Positions 1 through 8,504 of a stretch of DNA of 64,000 nucleotides are shown piece by piece. Numbering within the stretch: the stretch's first letter is position 1; every line of letters starts with the position of its first letter. The position numbers were made by a program, and so were the translations under genes. Source of the DNA: Bryobacter sp. (lineage in GTDB: Bacteria > Acidobacteriota > Terriglobia > Bryobacterales > Bryobacteraceae); assembly GCA_022843625.1 (NCBI GenBank), contig JALHNH010000012.1, forward strand, positions 84,537-148,536, in the 5' to 3' direction. The notes under the pieces were generated by a model. It did no database searches and was not told where the DNA came from. It saw nothing but the letters and a program-made list of their open reading frames with translations.

Positions 1-132
1 AGGAGTGCATCAGGTGTAGCGGCCGTGGGCGCGGCAATACATTTTTTATTCACCACTTGATCAGCAAGTGCTCAGGTTCCATTGAGTCAATTTCGTCCCC
101 AGTTACGCCAACAACTATAAGGAATGCAACAG

Positions 133-618
133 ATGGCTTCTCTTGGGTTTTTGCGTGGCACATTGGCCGTGATTGGTTCGGCCGGCCTCTTAATGGGATC
201 CTTCGGTCTCCTACTGGCTGTGGTCGAGTGGAGGCGCAGGCGACTTCAGCGCGATTGGTGGCCAGTGGCCGGCCACATTCGGGCTATCGAAGTCCGCGAG
301 GTTTTCCAGATGGAAGGCGACAACGACTTCCGTTGCGACGTCTCCTTGGACTACGTTTGGCAAGGGCACGCCTTCACTAATGGCGTTCTCGTCGAAGGTG
401 GAGAGCGCTTTCTCACCCGGGGCGAGGCCGAAGACTTCGCCCGGAACTTTACGCTTGGGCAAGAAGAGACGATTTTCGTTAACACTGACAATCCCACCCA
501 GGCCGTGGCACGGCTGGCATTGGAACTCAGTCTCGGCAGGCTACTCGTCACTTATGGACTGTTTCTGGGGCTTGCCGGGCTGCTGACCTATCAGGGTTGG
601 GACCACGTGCGCTGGTAA
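133..618 (+). CDS. DUF3592-type membrane protein
   Basis: Small two-span membrane protein of about 161 residues. A hydrophobic segment near the N-terminus (roughly residues 5-28) is followed by a basic RRRR stretch, a soluble domain of about 90 residues with the pattern of DUF3592 (a beta-rich region after a W-x-x-x-x-G motif, then a V-Y-x-N/V-N-x-D-N-P strand, here FVNTDNP), and a second hydrophobic segment near the C-terminus. The start at 133 is preferred over the in-frame ATG at 124 because AAGGA at 119-123 lies 9 bases upstream. The function of DUF3592 proteins is not established. It is on the same strand as the next gene, with a gap of about 95 bases. Confidence 0.7.
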   Translation: MASLGFLRGTLAVIGSAGLLMGSFGLLLAVVEWRRRRLQRDWWPVAGHIRAIEVREVFQMEGDNDFRCDVSLDYVWQGHAFTNGVLVEGGERFLTRGEAEDFARNFTLGQEETIFVNTDNPTQAVARLALELSLGRLLVTYGLFLGLAGLLTYQGWDHVRW

Positions 619-712
619 ACCGTCGCACGGCTGCCTTGACTGCAATGGTACCTACTTCGCCGCGGCGGGAGGTTTCCCACGGTTAGTCAGTGGACTGATA
701 AACTCTTGCCCA

Positions 713-2038
713 ATGAGACCCGCCCTGTTACTGATGCTCGCTCTGGCTGCGCCGGGGCAGGACTGGACGCCGCTCTTTGACGGCAAGACGCTGAAAGGCT
801 GGACTCCGCGGGCAACCACTGCGCCCGGCACGGGGGATTGGGCCATACGAGACGGCGCGATTTATTGCGGCGGCAAGGAGCCGGGGTGGCTGTCGACGGA
901 TGCGGCGTTTCGCGATTTTCGGCTGCAGTTGGAGTTCAAGGGTCCGGCGGATGTGAACTCGGGTGTGTTTCTGCGGTCGCAGAAGGAAGGGCAGCCGCAT
1001 GTCACCGGATACGAGCTGCAGATTTGGGAGATGCAGCCGCAGGGTTATTTGACGGGTTCGCTGGTGGGGTCTTTGAAAGCCGGGCCGGCGAAGATCAAGG
1101 CCAACGAGTGGAACCACTACGACATTACTGCCCGTGGGGACCACTTTGTGGTGAAGCTCAACGGGCAGACGGTGCTGGATGCGCGCGATGGGAAGCATCG
1201 TGAGGGGCACATTGGGTTTCAATGTCAGCCGAAGCAGACGATCTGGTTTCGGGATATTCGTGTGCAGCGGCTGAAGCGCGCCGGGCTGACGGCCGGGGAG
1301 GTGCTGGGGAGGATTCAAAAGGGGGTAGCTGTACCGTGGCAGGAGAAGACAGTGGACACGCTGAAATCGGGCACGGTGGACACGCCGGTTACGGGGATCG
1401 TGACAACGTTCATGGCGACGCTTGAGGTTTTGCAAAAGGCGGCGGCTGAGGGTAAGAACATGATCATCACGCACGAGCCCACGTTTTACCTGCACGATGA
1501 TTCTACGGAGGCCACTGCGAATGATCCGACCGTGATTGCGAAGAAGGCGTTGATTGAGAAGCACAACCTGGTGATCTTCCGGTTTCACGATCACTGGCAC
1601 CGGCGGCAGCCTGACGGGATCCGGGTGGGGATGATGAAAGCGCTTGGCTGGGAGAACGGGATGCCGGAGGGGCTAACGCTGCGGGAACTGGCTGAGGCGG
1701 TGAAGAAGCGGTTGGGGATTGCCGCAGTCAGGATGATTGGGGATCCGGGAATGAAGGCGGGACGAATTGCGCTGACGCCGGGCTATGCGAGTTTGCATGG
1801 CTCCATGCGGGAACTGGCGAAGTCCGATGTACTGATTATTGGCGAGGCGCGGGAGTGGGAAGTGTATGAGTATGTGCAGGATCAGATTGCCAGCGGGCAG
1901 AAGAAGGGGTTGATCGTGCTGGGGCACGCGAGCAGTGAGGAGGGTGGGATGAAGGAGGCGGCGGAGTGGCTACGGGGGCTCGTGCCGGAGCTTCCGGTGG
2001 CGCATATTGCGGCGGGACACTTGTTTACAGTGCAGTAG
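713..2038 (+). CDS. Exported DUF1080 (3-keto-disaccharide hydrolase-like) domain fused to NIF3-like domain
   Basis: 441-residue exported protein with two unrelated halves. A short signal peptide (residues 1-15, ending AAPGQ) precedes a DUF1080/LamG-like beta-sandwich (about 17-185; motifs FDGKTLKGW, SGVFLRSQ, GHIGFQ), a fold common in Acidobacteriota, Planctomycetes and Verrucomicrobia sugar-degrading enzymes. Residues about 190-441 resemble the NIF3-like dinuclear-metal family: an ITHEP segment near the start and the typical C-terminal GH-x-x-SE pattern (GHASSEEGG). NIF3 proteins are normally cytoplasmic and stand alone, so export behind a DUF1080 domain is odd. Possible role: periplasmic hydrolase, metal-dependent. 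The domain calls are fairly sure; the activity is inferred. Confidence 0.75.
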   Translation: MRPALLLMLALAAPGQDWTPLFDGKTLKGWTPRATTAPGTGDWAIRDGAIYCGGKEPGWLSTDAAFRDFRLQLEFKGPADVNSGVFLRSQKEGQPHVTGYELQIWEMQPQGYLTGSLVGSLKAGPAKIKANEWNHYDITARGDHFVVKLNGQTVLDARDGKHREGHIGFQCQPKQTIWFRDIRVQRLKRAGLTAGEVLGRIQKGVAVPWQEKTVDTLKSGTVDTPVTGIVTTFMATLEVLQKAAAEGKNMIITHEPTFYLHDDSTEATANDPTVIAKKALIEKHNLVIFRFHDHWHRRQPDGIRVGMMKALGWENGMPEGLTLRELAEAVKKRLGIAAVRMIGDPGMKAGRIALTPGYASLHGSMRELAKSDVLIIGEAREWEVYEYVQDQIASGQKKGLIVLGHASSEEGGMKEAAEWLRGLVPELPVAHIAAGHLFTVQ

Positions 2039-2113
2039 CAGGCGAGGGTCGTTCTCATCGCCGTTTCCCGCCCATAACCGCAGTTGAATCAATGGCTTGT
2101 CGATGATGGACCC

Positions 2114-2164
2114 CCCGCCCAACCCCATGCGTAAGCGTGGGGATCCCTCACACCGGGAGGCGGG
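2114..2164. other. Nested hairpin in intergenic DNA
   Basis: Between the DUF1080-NIF3 gene and the terminase genes (2039-2323). An outer arm CCCGCC (2114-2119) pairs with GGCGGG (2159-2164), enclosing an 8-bp stem CCCCATGC/GCGTGGGG (2123-2130 and 2135-2142, one G-T pair) closed by a GTAA tetraloop of the GNRA class. No T-tract follows, so it is not a typical intrinsic terminator. It could be a processed 3' RNA structure or a REP-like element. Nothing else is recognisable in this gap except the terminase Shine-Dalgarno GAGG at 2311-2314. Confidence 0.45.
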
Positions 2165-2323
2165 CATTTCATACGTGCCCATGGAATGCTTTCACAACAA
2201 TTTCAAAAAAACTTTCGACGCCCTAAACCCCTCAACTGAAACCCTTTAGCCACCGCCCGCCACACCAGCCCCGCCAAACCCAAATCACCCACCCTCGAAA
2301 ATCTCTAATCGAGGTGACCCTGC

Positions 2324-3118
2324 ATGCAATCCAACTTTGTCGGCTTTAGGCTAAACGAAAATCAACAACCAAAAACACAAACGTCCAGTCCGGTAATCTG
2401 GGCCAGCCAGCACCTCAACTTCATAGCGGACCCGCAACAGGCCGAAGTCCTCGACTCATCTCACCGCCGCATCCTCGTCAACTGCTGCCGCCAGTGGGGC
2501 AAGTCCACCACCGCCGCCGTCCGCGCTCTCCACCACGCCCTGCACAACCCGAATTCCGAAACTATCCTCATCGCCCCTGGCCTCCGCCAATCCGCCGAGC
2601 TCTTGCGCAAAATCACAAATCTGTCCCCCGAACCAATCGCCAAATCCGACGGCACCAACCGCCATTCTCTGCAATTCCCCAATGGCGCCCGCATCCTCGC
2701 CCTCCCGGCCAATCGCGACAAGATCCGCGGCTTCTCCAACGTCTCGCTACTGATCATCGACGAAGCCGCCTGGGTCCCCACCTCGCTCTACTTCGCTGTC
2801 CGCCCCTTCCTTGCCGCCGCACCCAACGCCAGCCTCCTCGTCATGTCCACCCCCAACGGCGACAGTGGCTTCTTCTATCAAACCTGGGCCAACAACCAAC
2901 CCTGGCACCGCATCACAGTCAAGGCCACAGACTGCCCCCGCATCAGCCCGGAATTCCTGGCAGAAGAACAAGCCACCCTGTCCGAGAATTTCTTCCGGCA
3001 GGAATACATGTGCGAATTCCTCTCCCACAACCGCGCCGTCTTCAGCGGCGATCTGATCGAAAACTGGTTCCACTTCAAAACCATCAGCGGTACACAGCCG
3101 GTGCACTTCGACCTATGA
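2324..3118 (+). CDS. Phage-type large terminase, ATPase half
   Basis: 264-residue protein matching the N-terminal packaging ATPase domain of phage large terminase subunits. Visible motifs are a Walker A variant RQWGKST near residue 54-60, a Walker B strand LLIIDEA near 140-146, and the coupling motif STPNG near 175. It stops after the ATPase domain at TGA 3116-3118, exactly where the nuclease domain should follow; that domain is encoded by the next ORF, whose ATG overlaps this stop (ATGA). No portal, capsid, small terminase or tail genes are nearby, so this is an orphan. GAGG at 2311-2314 supports the start. The coding strand is very C-rich, unlike the G-rich coding strands of the two genes before it. 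Confidence 0.8.
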   Translation: MQSNFVGFRLNENQQPKTQTSSPVIWASQHLNFIADPQQAEVLDSSHRRILVNCCRQWGKSTTAAVRALHHALHNPNSETILIAPGLRQSAELLRKITNLSPEPIAKSDGTNRHSLQFPNGARILALPANRDKIRGFSNVSLLIIDEAAWVPTSLYFAVRPFLAAAPNASLLVMSTPNGDSGFFYQTWANNQPWHRITVKATDCPRISPEFLAEEQATLSENFFRQEYMCEFLSHNRAVFSGDLIENWFHFKTISGTQPVHFDL

Positions 3119-3837
3119 TCCACACCAAAATCCCCCAGGCAATCCTCGGCCTCGACCTCGGCCAGTCCGAAGACCCCAGCGCCATGGCCCTGCTCCTCAA
3201 CATCAACCAAACCATCTCGCCCCACAACTGGATCGACTCGACCCACCCCTGCCACAACACCTGGCAACTCACATCCACCAAAGTCTTCCCCCTCGGCACA
3301 GCCTACACCGCACTAGCCCAACAGGTCCATCAGACCCTGGACCGCCTCAAGCAACAACACCCAGCCACACAAATCACCTTGCTAGCCGACGCCACAGGAA
3401 TCGGCCGGCCAACGCTAGAGATCCTCTACAAAGAACTCACTTCCCGCGGAGGCCAACCCAAAGCCCGACTCGAAGGCATCGTCTTCACCGCCGGCGCAAC
3501 CCACAGCAAGACCGGGCACCCGTCTCTATCGGTAGACCTCTTCCACGTCCCCAAGCTCGACCTGATCGAGACGTTAGTGCAATCGATAGAAAGTCGAAGA
3601 CTGACAGTGATGCCGAACCTGAAAGACAAAGAAACGCTAGTCGCCCAACTCAAAAGTCTGCGCTATGCCAACAGCCGCCAAACCGGCCAAACCACCATCC
3701 ACGTAGACACAAATGCAGCGAACCCCCAAATCGCCAACGCCGACCTAGTGATGGCCCTGGCCATGGCCACCTGGCGAATGAAAACCCTCTACCCGAATGC
3801 AACGCCTCCGCCACCCCAGCGCCTCCCGGGCTTCTGA
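3115..3837 (+). CDS. Phage-type large terminase, nuclease half
   Basis: 240-residue protein matching the C-terminal RNase H-fold nuclease of large terminases. Candidate metal-binding acids sit in a GLDLGQSEDPSA segment near residue 12-15, in LLADATGIG near residue 87, and in IANADLVMALA near residue 207. The open frame extends far upstream, but that part is a shadow of the ATPase gene; the start at 3115 is chosen because it makes an ATGA overlap with the upstream stop and because the domain begins immediately. Together the two polypeptides total about 504 residues, the length of one normal terminase. Either a natural split with translational coupling or an ancient or sequencing frameshift could explain this. 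Confidence 0.75.
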   Translation: MIHTKIPQAILGLDLGQSEDPSAMALLLNINQTISPHNWIDSTHPCHNTWQLTSTKVFPLGTAYTALAQQVHQTLDRLKQQHPATQITLLADATGIGRPTLEILYKELTSRGGQPKARLEGIVFTAGATHSKTGHPSLSVDLFHVPKLDLIETLVQSIESRRLTVMPNLKDKETLVAQLKSLRYANSRQTGQTTIHVDTNAANPQIANADLVMALAMATWRMKTLYPNATPPPPQRLPGF

Positions 3838-3921
3838 GTGCTCAGCTATTGAGCCAGCGCCCAATGCTCGAGAATTTCGCAAGTTGTAGAGCAAGTATTT
3901 GGAGCTTGATCTCCAGCAAGG

Positions 3922-4881
3922 TTAGGCTCGGCCCAGTTTGCCAAGCCATTCCATTACTCGATCGCCTGCAAAATTGAGCAAAAATCCCGAAGTGAATGCC
4001 CCAACTAGACTGCTCACATCCAATTTCAGAGGAAATGCTGTATCTCCAGCTTGTGTCCCTAAGATGACCAGAACCATGCTTAAGATGCCGCTCCCAAAAA
4101 TTGCAGTTAAGCTCTTGGCCCAGTCCGCTTCGCGAATATTGGCGGCCATAGACACGGTTGGGGGTATCAGCATGAACTTCTTAACCCAATATGCCGCAAT
4201 TCCTCCGAGAAACGAAAAAATCATTACAGAGCTGAACGGTGCTGGAAAGCGGGCCTCGATAACTTTTGTTATGTGGTGTGCTTCCGACTGTTTCGCCGCA
4301 TTGTCGAACTCATACTGGGAGTTGAAGATCACTTTATATACCCCGCCGCGAATACGTTTGGCATCAAAAATCGTTGGGAAAGTAGTACCCTTCGTTTCGC
4401 AAGTTTCCGATTCAAGATCCCAAACTATCGTGTACGATTCACTTGGCTGCAGCGTGAGAGACTCATCACTTTTAGAAAGCGTTGGAAAGGTGACGCACCC
4501 TCCGCTCACAGAGGTACCGGCGCCTTCAGATGGAGACAAAACAAACGCTGTGCTGCTTTGACGAAACCTTAATATCTTTTGAGAGTTATTGCGAAGGGTC
4601 GCATACACTCCTTGGCGTGAGTCTCCTAAGGTTAATGGCCTAGTGGTCTCCAAAGTCACTTCAAGCAGCGGGCTTGTCGTCAAGTTTATGGGGCTTGCAT
4701 TGTCTTTCGCCGGATCCCCTTCCTTCTGCTTTTCGACCTTGCTTACAGTCTCTTTAGGCGGTTGGAGGGGGGGCGTCTTCTTTACTTTGGCAACGTCAGT
4801 ACTTAGCTGCTTACCTTGTTGTAGATCTTGCCCAAGGAGCACACTCATGCAAACAGCGCCTATATATATGAACATTTTCAA
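3922..4881 (-). CDS. Unknown exported protein with C-terminal membrane domain
   Basis: 319 residues, not recognised. It has an N-terminal signal peptide (MKMFIYIGAVCMSVLLGQ), a Lys/Pro/Glu-rich linker to about residue 65, a probable beta-sandwich ectodomain with two cysteines in a short-loop arrangement (CVTFP and CETKG), and then three hydrophobic segments at about 215-240, 255-275 and 285-305. The topology suggests an extracytoplasmic sensor or scaffold held by a C-terminal membrane module. It is divergent from the ECF sigma/kinase operon with under 80 bases between the starts, so the two could share regulatory DNA. Base composition is lower in GC than the flanking terminase genes. Confidence 0.6.
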   Translation of the reverse strand: MKMFIYIGAVCMSVLLGQDLQQGKQLSTDVAKVKKTPPLQPPKETVSKVEKQKEGDPAKDNASPINLTTSPLLEVTLETTRPLTLGDSRQGVYATLRNNSQKILRFRQSSTAFVLSPSEGAGTSVSGGCVTFPTLSKSDESLTLQPSESYTIVWDLESETCETKGTTFPTIFDAKRIRGGVYKVIFNSQYEFDNAAKQSEAHHITKVIEARFPAPFSSVMIFSFLGGIAAYWVKKFMLIPPTVSMAANIREADWAKSLTAIFGSGILSMVLVILGTQAGDTAFPLKLDVSSLVGAFTSGFLLNFAGDRVMEWLGKLGRA

Positions 4882-4959
4882 AACCCTCGACTGTCAAAGC
4901 GAAGACCGCCTAGTACTGGGGACATCGATTTTCGCTAAAGTGTTAAACTGACGACTCAT

Positions 4960-5574
4960 ATGGCGGATCAACTCGATTGCGGTGACATCACAATCTATTT
5001 GCGTCGACTTGTTGATGGGGATATCGACGCCGAGGCGCCGCTGGCAGATGCTGTCTATGTTCAGCTCCAGCGCATGGCTCGTACCTTGCTCCGCACTCAA
5101 GGATCTGACATGTCACTTCAACCGACTGGCCTTGTAAACGAAGTGTTACTTGAGTTGATACGGGCCCGTAAGGTGGATTGGCAGGATCGCACTCATTTCT
5201 ATAGGGTTGCTTCTCGCCTGTTGCGCCGCCGCCTCGTTGACCATATTCGAAGCAGGAACGCTGCCAAACGACCGAACAAACATGCTCAGGTGGAACTGGA
5301 AGATTTTCTCCTGCCGGCTACGAATCGATTTGAAGAAATTCTGGCTGTTCACGAAGGTCTCGACCAGTTGGCTACAGTGGACGCACCCCTCGCCGAGCTT
5401 ATCGAAATGGTCTATTTCGGAGGAATCAGCATTCCTGCCATTGCCAACATGCGTGGTGTTTCAGAAAAGACTGTTGACCGCCATCTTGATTTGGGGCGGC
5501 GCTGGCTCGCAACTAAATTCCGACCTCAGTGTCCTCAGTCTGCTGCATTTGCCGCTACAACAAATGAGCCTTGA
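4960..5574 (+). CDS. ECF-type RNA polymerase sigma factor
   Basis: 204-residue sigma-70 family factor of the ECF type that in Acidobacteriota and Planctomycetes accompanies Ser/Thr kinases (TIGR02999-like). Region 2 is visible at about 20-100 (VYVQLQRMARTLLR, LVNEVLLELIRA, FYRVASRLLRRRLVDHIR), and region 4 helix-turn-helix at about 135-185 (MVYFGGISIPAIANMRGVS, then EKTVDRHLDLGRRWLA). It is the first gene of a six-gene operon; its stop overlaps the kinase start (TGATG), so translation is probably coupled. No anti-sigma factor is present, and the downstream kinase is the obvious candidate regulator. No strong Shine-Dalgarno is seen before 4960. Confidence 0.9.
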   Translation: MADQLDCGDITIYLRRLVDGDIDAEAPLADAVYVQLQRMARTLLRTQGSDMSLQPTGLVNEVLLELIRARKVDWQDRTHFYRVASRLLRRRLVDHIRSRNAAKRPNKHAQVELEDFLLPATNRFEEILAVHEGLDQLATVDAPLAELIEMVYFGGISIPAIANMRGVSEKTVDRHLDLGRRWLATKFRPQCPQSAAFAATTNEP

Positions 5575-8150
5575 TGGAAAAGACGTGGTTGGCGGTCAAG
5601 TCGCATTTTTTCGAAGCGTCAGCTCTCTCTCTTGACGCGCAGGAACAATTTCTCAAGGGGCTTGATTTGAAGTTGCCTCTGATCTCTTCAGAGCTAAGAG
5701 AACTTCTGGTACAGGATCCAAACTGTGGTCCCGACATCCTTCGCCCTTGTTGGGATCCAGAACCGAAGGGTGGCGCTAGCTCAAAAACTTCCACAATCCA
5801 CCGCTTTCCTCTTGGCCTAAAGTTAAACGGCCGCTTTGAGATAATCGAACTCCTTGGAGTGGGCGGCCTCGGCGAAGTCTATCGCGCCTTAGATCACCAA
5901 CAGTCCTGCCAAGTTGCGCTCAAGACCCTTCGGAATGGTTTGATCTCCGGCCGGGAAGCCTTCAACCTCTTAAGCAACGAGCTAAATACAGCGCGGGCGA
6001 TCTCACATCGCAATGTGTGTAGATTGTTCGATGTTCATTGGCCGGACGACGAGTTCGCTTGCCCATATTTCTCGATGGAACTGATTGAGGGCGAAACTTT
6101 GCTGGAATTTATTCGCAAAAATGGCGCTTTGCGCGTTAGCGAATGCCTCCCAATAGTCCTCCAGATGCTTGATGGTCTTGAAGCGGCTCACAACATGGGT
6201 ATTGTTCATCGCGACTTCAAATCTTCCAACGTCTTGATTTCCTCTGTCCCACACCGTGTTGTTGTCATGGATTTTGGAATCGCTCGCCCCAATCCTGTCA
6301 ATTCGGATGATGAAACCTTCGGATCGAACAGTTTAGCTGGCACGCCGGCCTATATGGCTCCAGAGCAACTCGTGGGCAAGCGAGCAACGTTTGCCTCAGA
6401 CATCCACGCCATGGGAGTCGTGCTTTTTGAAATGGTTACTGGTCGTAAGCCGTTTCTTGGGGCAACTGTTGTGGAGGTGGCTTCACAAAGACTCCATGCA
6501 AAAGTTCCGTCTCCCCGCTCATTGACTCCAGGTTTGGATCGAAAATGGGAATCCGCAATACTTGCCTGCCTAGATCGTGATCCAGCAAAGCGCCCTCAGT
6601 CGGTTCAGCAGTTGAGGGAATTGCTTGTAGGCGCACCTTCGAAAATCTCCAGGCGTTCTCTCTTTCTTACCGGCGCATTTGGCTTTTCCGGGGCTACGGC
6701 AGCCGTCCTATTCTTCAATCGATCCGGCAGTGAACAACCCCGCCTCGAAATTGCCGATTTCGAGAACCCGGGCTCCAATCCGGACGTAGCCTATCTTTGC
6801 CGTCAAGTTCCCGCGGAATTGGCTCGTTTGTTGGGCGGCTTTAACCGCTTCCAGGTCGTCCTGATGAGACAAACTGCAGCGGCAAGGTCTCAGCCCAATG
6901 CGGGTCGATTCCTCCTTGATGGCACCTTGAGCCAAACAGCAACTCGAGAATTTCGTCTACTAATTCGACTCTTCGATCAAGACCTGTCGAAGCCGGTTTG
7001 GTCAAAGAATGTGGTCTATCCGCCACCCAATCTTCGCTCGGACTATCATCTGGAACTGGCTCAATCGATTTCCATTGAGCTCACCAAATATTCTCTCGCA
7101 CACGGAACAACGATCAAAGCAACCGCTGAGCCCGGCATGGCCCCGGGGTCTTCGAGTGCCAAAGGATCGGCGCTGGACAAATACATGCGCGCCCGCTACC
7201 TGCTGGAGGAATCTTCTCTTTCTGGAGCGCGGGCTGCAGAGAACCTGCTACGTGAAGCAGTTAAAGAAGATCCGACGTTCTCCTTGGCTTGGGCGGCACT
7301 GGCAGACACTTGTCTGCTTCAAACAGCTTTCATTACAGGCGACTCGAAAGAACTGATTGAGCAAGCTCTTTCCAGCGCAAGGACTGCTGTTAGTCTTGAT
7401 CCACAACTCGCTGAAGCGCATGCTTCACTCGCTGCTGTATCCCAACATCTAATGGACTGGCCAGCAGCCGATCAGAGCTATCGCGCGGCTCTTCGTTTGA
7501 AACCAATATTCCCTCGTGCTCATCGCTGGTATGCCGGTTTTGTGCTTCAGTTCGGTCGTTTCGAAGAGGCTCAGGAGCATGGTGATCTTGCCTTAAAGCA
7601 AGACCCCTACGACAAAATGGGCCCAACCGCAGTCGGTCTCTACCGCCTCTTCTCGGGGCGCCCCGAAGAAGCGGTTAAACTAATTGAACCTGCGGTTGAA
7701 GGTCGAGATGTTGAAGGACTTCGGCACAATTTAGGGCAAGCCTACGCTCGTTGCGCTCAACTGGCGCAGGGTGCCGCCCGCCAGAAGTTCTTAAGGCTCG
7801 CTTTAGCGCAAGCTTCAAAGATTACAGCCATTGAGAAGCGGAAGGAATCCCTTCATCCATTGCTCTCAGATCGATTGCTATCGCTGATCTATGCAATTGC
7901 CGGCGATATTACTCTCCTTGAGCCTGTTCAATTGCGTCTTGATGAAGATGTTCGCAGCGGTCTTTATTCTGCTGCGGATGCAGCATGGCCCTATGCAATT
8001 CTGCACAATTATCCCGTTGCCCTCGACATGCTGGAAGCCTCTTACCGGACCAATCCTCGCAGTTTGCTTTACATCAAGGTCAACCCCTTCCTCGAAAACT
8101 TGAAGGGACAACCCCGTTTCGAAAGACTCCTCCGGGACTTGCAGCTTTAG
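5574..8150 (+). CDS. Membrane Ser/Thr protein kinase with C-terminal TPR domain
   Basis: About 858 residues. A short N-terminal region is followed by a Hanks-type kinase domain (about 88-350): glycine loop GVGGLGEVY near 95, VALK lysine, catalytic loop HRDFKSSN near 211, DFG near 233, and APEQ in the activation segment. All catalytic residues are present. A single membrane span (about 362-383) follows, then an extracytoplasmic region with a FlgO/adenylate-cyclase-like linker and TPR repeats (about 510-850). The ATG at 5574 overlaps the sigma factor stop by one base; a TTG directly before it is also possible. Sigma-kinase pairs of this kind are widespread in Acidobacteriota and are thought to signal together; the substrate is unknown. 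Confidence 0.9.
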   Translation: MEKTWLAVKSHFFEASALSLDAQEQFLKGLDLKLPLISSELRELLVQDPNCGPDILRPCWDPEPKGGASSKTSTIHRFPLGLKLNGRFEIIELLGVGGLGEVYRALDHQQSCQVALKTLRNGLISGREAFNLLSNELNTARAISHRNVCRLFDVHWPDDEFACPYFSMELIEGETLLEFIRKNGALRVSECLPIVLQMLDGLEAAHNMGIVHRDFKSSNVLISSVPHRVVVMDFGIARPNPVNSDDETFGSNSLAGTPAYMAPEQLVGKRATFASDIHAMGVVLFEMVTGRKPFLGATVVEVASQRLHAKVPSPRSLTPGLDRKWESAILACLDRDPAKRPQSVQQLRELLVGAPSKISRRSLFLTGAFGFSGATAAVLFFNRSGSEQPRLEIADFENPGSNPDVAYLCRQVPAELARLLGGFNRFQVVLMRQTAAARSQPNAGRFLLDGTLSQTATREFRLLIRLFDQDLSKPVWSKNVVYPPPNLRSDYHLELAQSISIELTKYSLAHGTTIKATAEPGMAPGSSSAKGSALDKYMRARYLLEESSLSGARAAENLLREAVKEDPTFSLAWAALADTCLLQTAFITGDSKELIEQALSSARTAVSLDPQLAEAHASLAAVSQHLMDWPAADQSYRAALRLKPIFPRAHRWYAGFVLQFGRFEEAQEHGDLALKQDPYDKMGPTAVGLYRLFSGRPEEAVKLIEPAVEGRDVEGLRHNLGQAYARCAQLAQGAARQKFLRLALAQASKITAIEKRKESLHPLLSDRLLSLIYAIAGDITLLEPVQLRLDEDVRSGLYSAADAAWPYAILHNYPVALDMLEASYRTNPRSLLYIKVNPFLENLKGQPRFERLLRDLQL

Positions 8151-8196
8151 TCCTGGCTTGACTTCATTCCAAATCAAAACAAGGACCATACGCCCC

Positions 8197-8493
8197 ATGC
8201 CTAGAAAAATTGATATAGCCCTCTCAAAAGCGCTCCTCTCTTCGAGACAAAATGCAAATGCAAGCCCACTCACTGGGGAGAAGCCTGACAATTCAGAACT
8301 TTTGAAGCACGATCAGGACTCTTCCACACTATCGATTCACGGACGCATTTCCGTTCGGACAATTCATGGAACAGCAGCCATCCAAAGTATCCACGGAGCA
8401 TTTTCACTCAAATTGGATTCAGGCCAAATGGTGAATCGAGTCACGCTCAAGCGTAATGAAGACGGCGATATCATCGTTGAACTCCATGAGTAA
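8197..8493 (+). CDS. Small protein with three 9-residue IHG repeats, possible modification substrate
   Basis: 98 residues, no recognised family. The N-terminal half is polar and Ser/Asn-rich. Residues 47-73 hold three tandem nonapeptides that each begin with IHG (IHGRISVRT, IHGTAAIQS, IHGAFSLKL), and the tail is acidic (DIIVELHE). The start at 8197 is chosen over an upstream in-frame TTG (8158) because AAGGA at 8181-8185 precedes it. It lies between the kinase (46-base gap) and the O-GlcNAc-transferase-like gene (11-base gap). The size, Ser/Thr content and location next to two glycosyltransferases suggest a substrate or precursor for glycosylation or phosphorylation, but that is inference. 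It might also be a small beta-structured regulator. Confidence 0.65.
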   Translation: MPRKIDIALSKALLSSRQNANASPLTGEKPDNSELLKHDQDSSTLSIHGRISVRTIHGTAAIQSIHGAFSLKLDSGQMVNRVTLKRNEDGDIIVELHE

Positions 8494-8504
8494 TTGAGCA
8501 CTCC

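Noticed and set aside
2494..3114. Upstream extension of the nuclease ORF
   Set aside because: It is the shifted reading of the terminase ATPase gene, Pro/Arg/Gln-rich; the real start is the ATGA at 3115.
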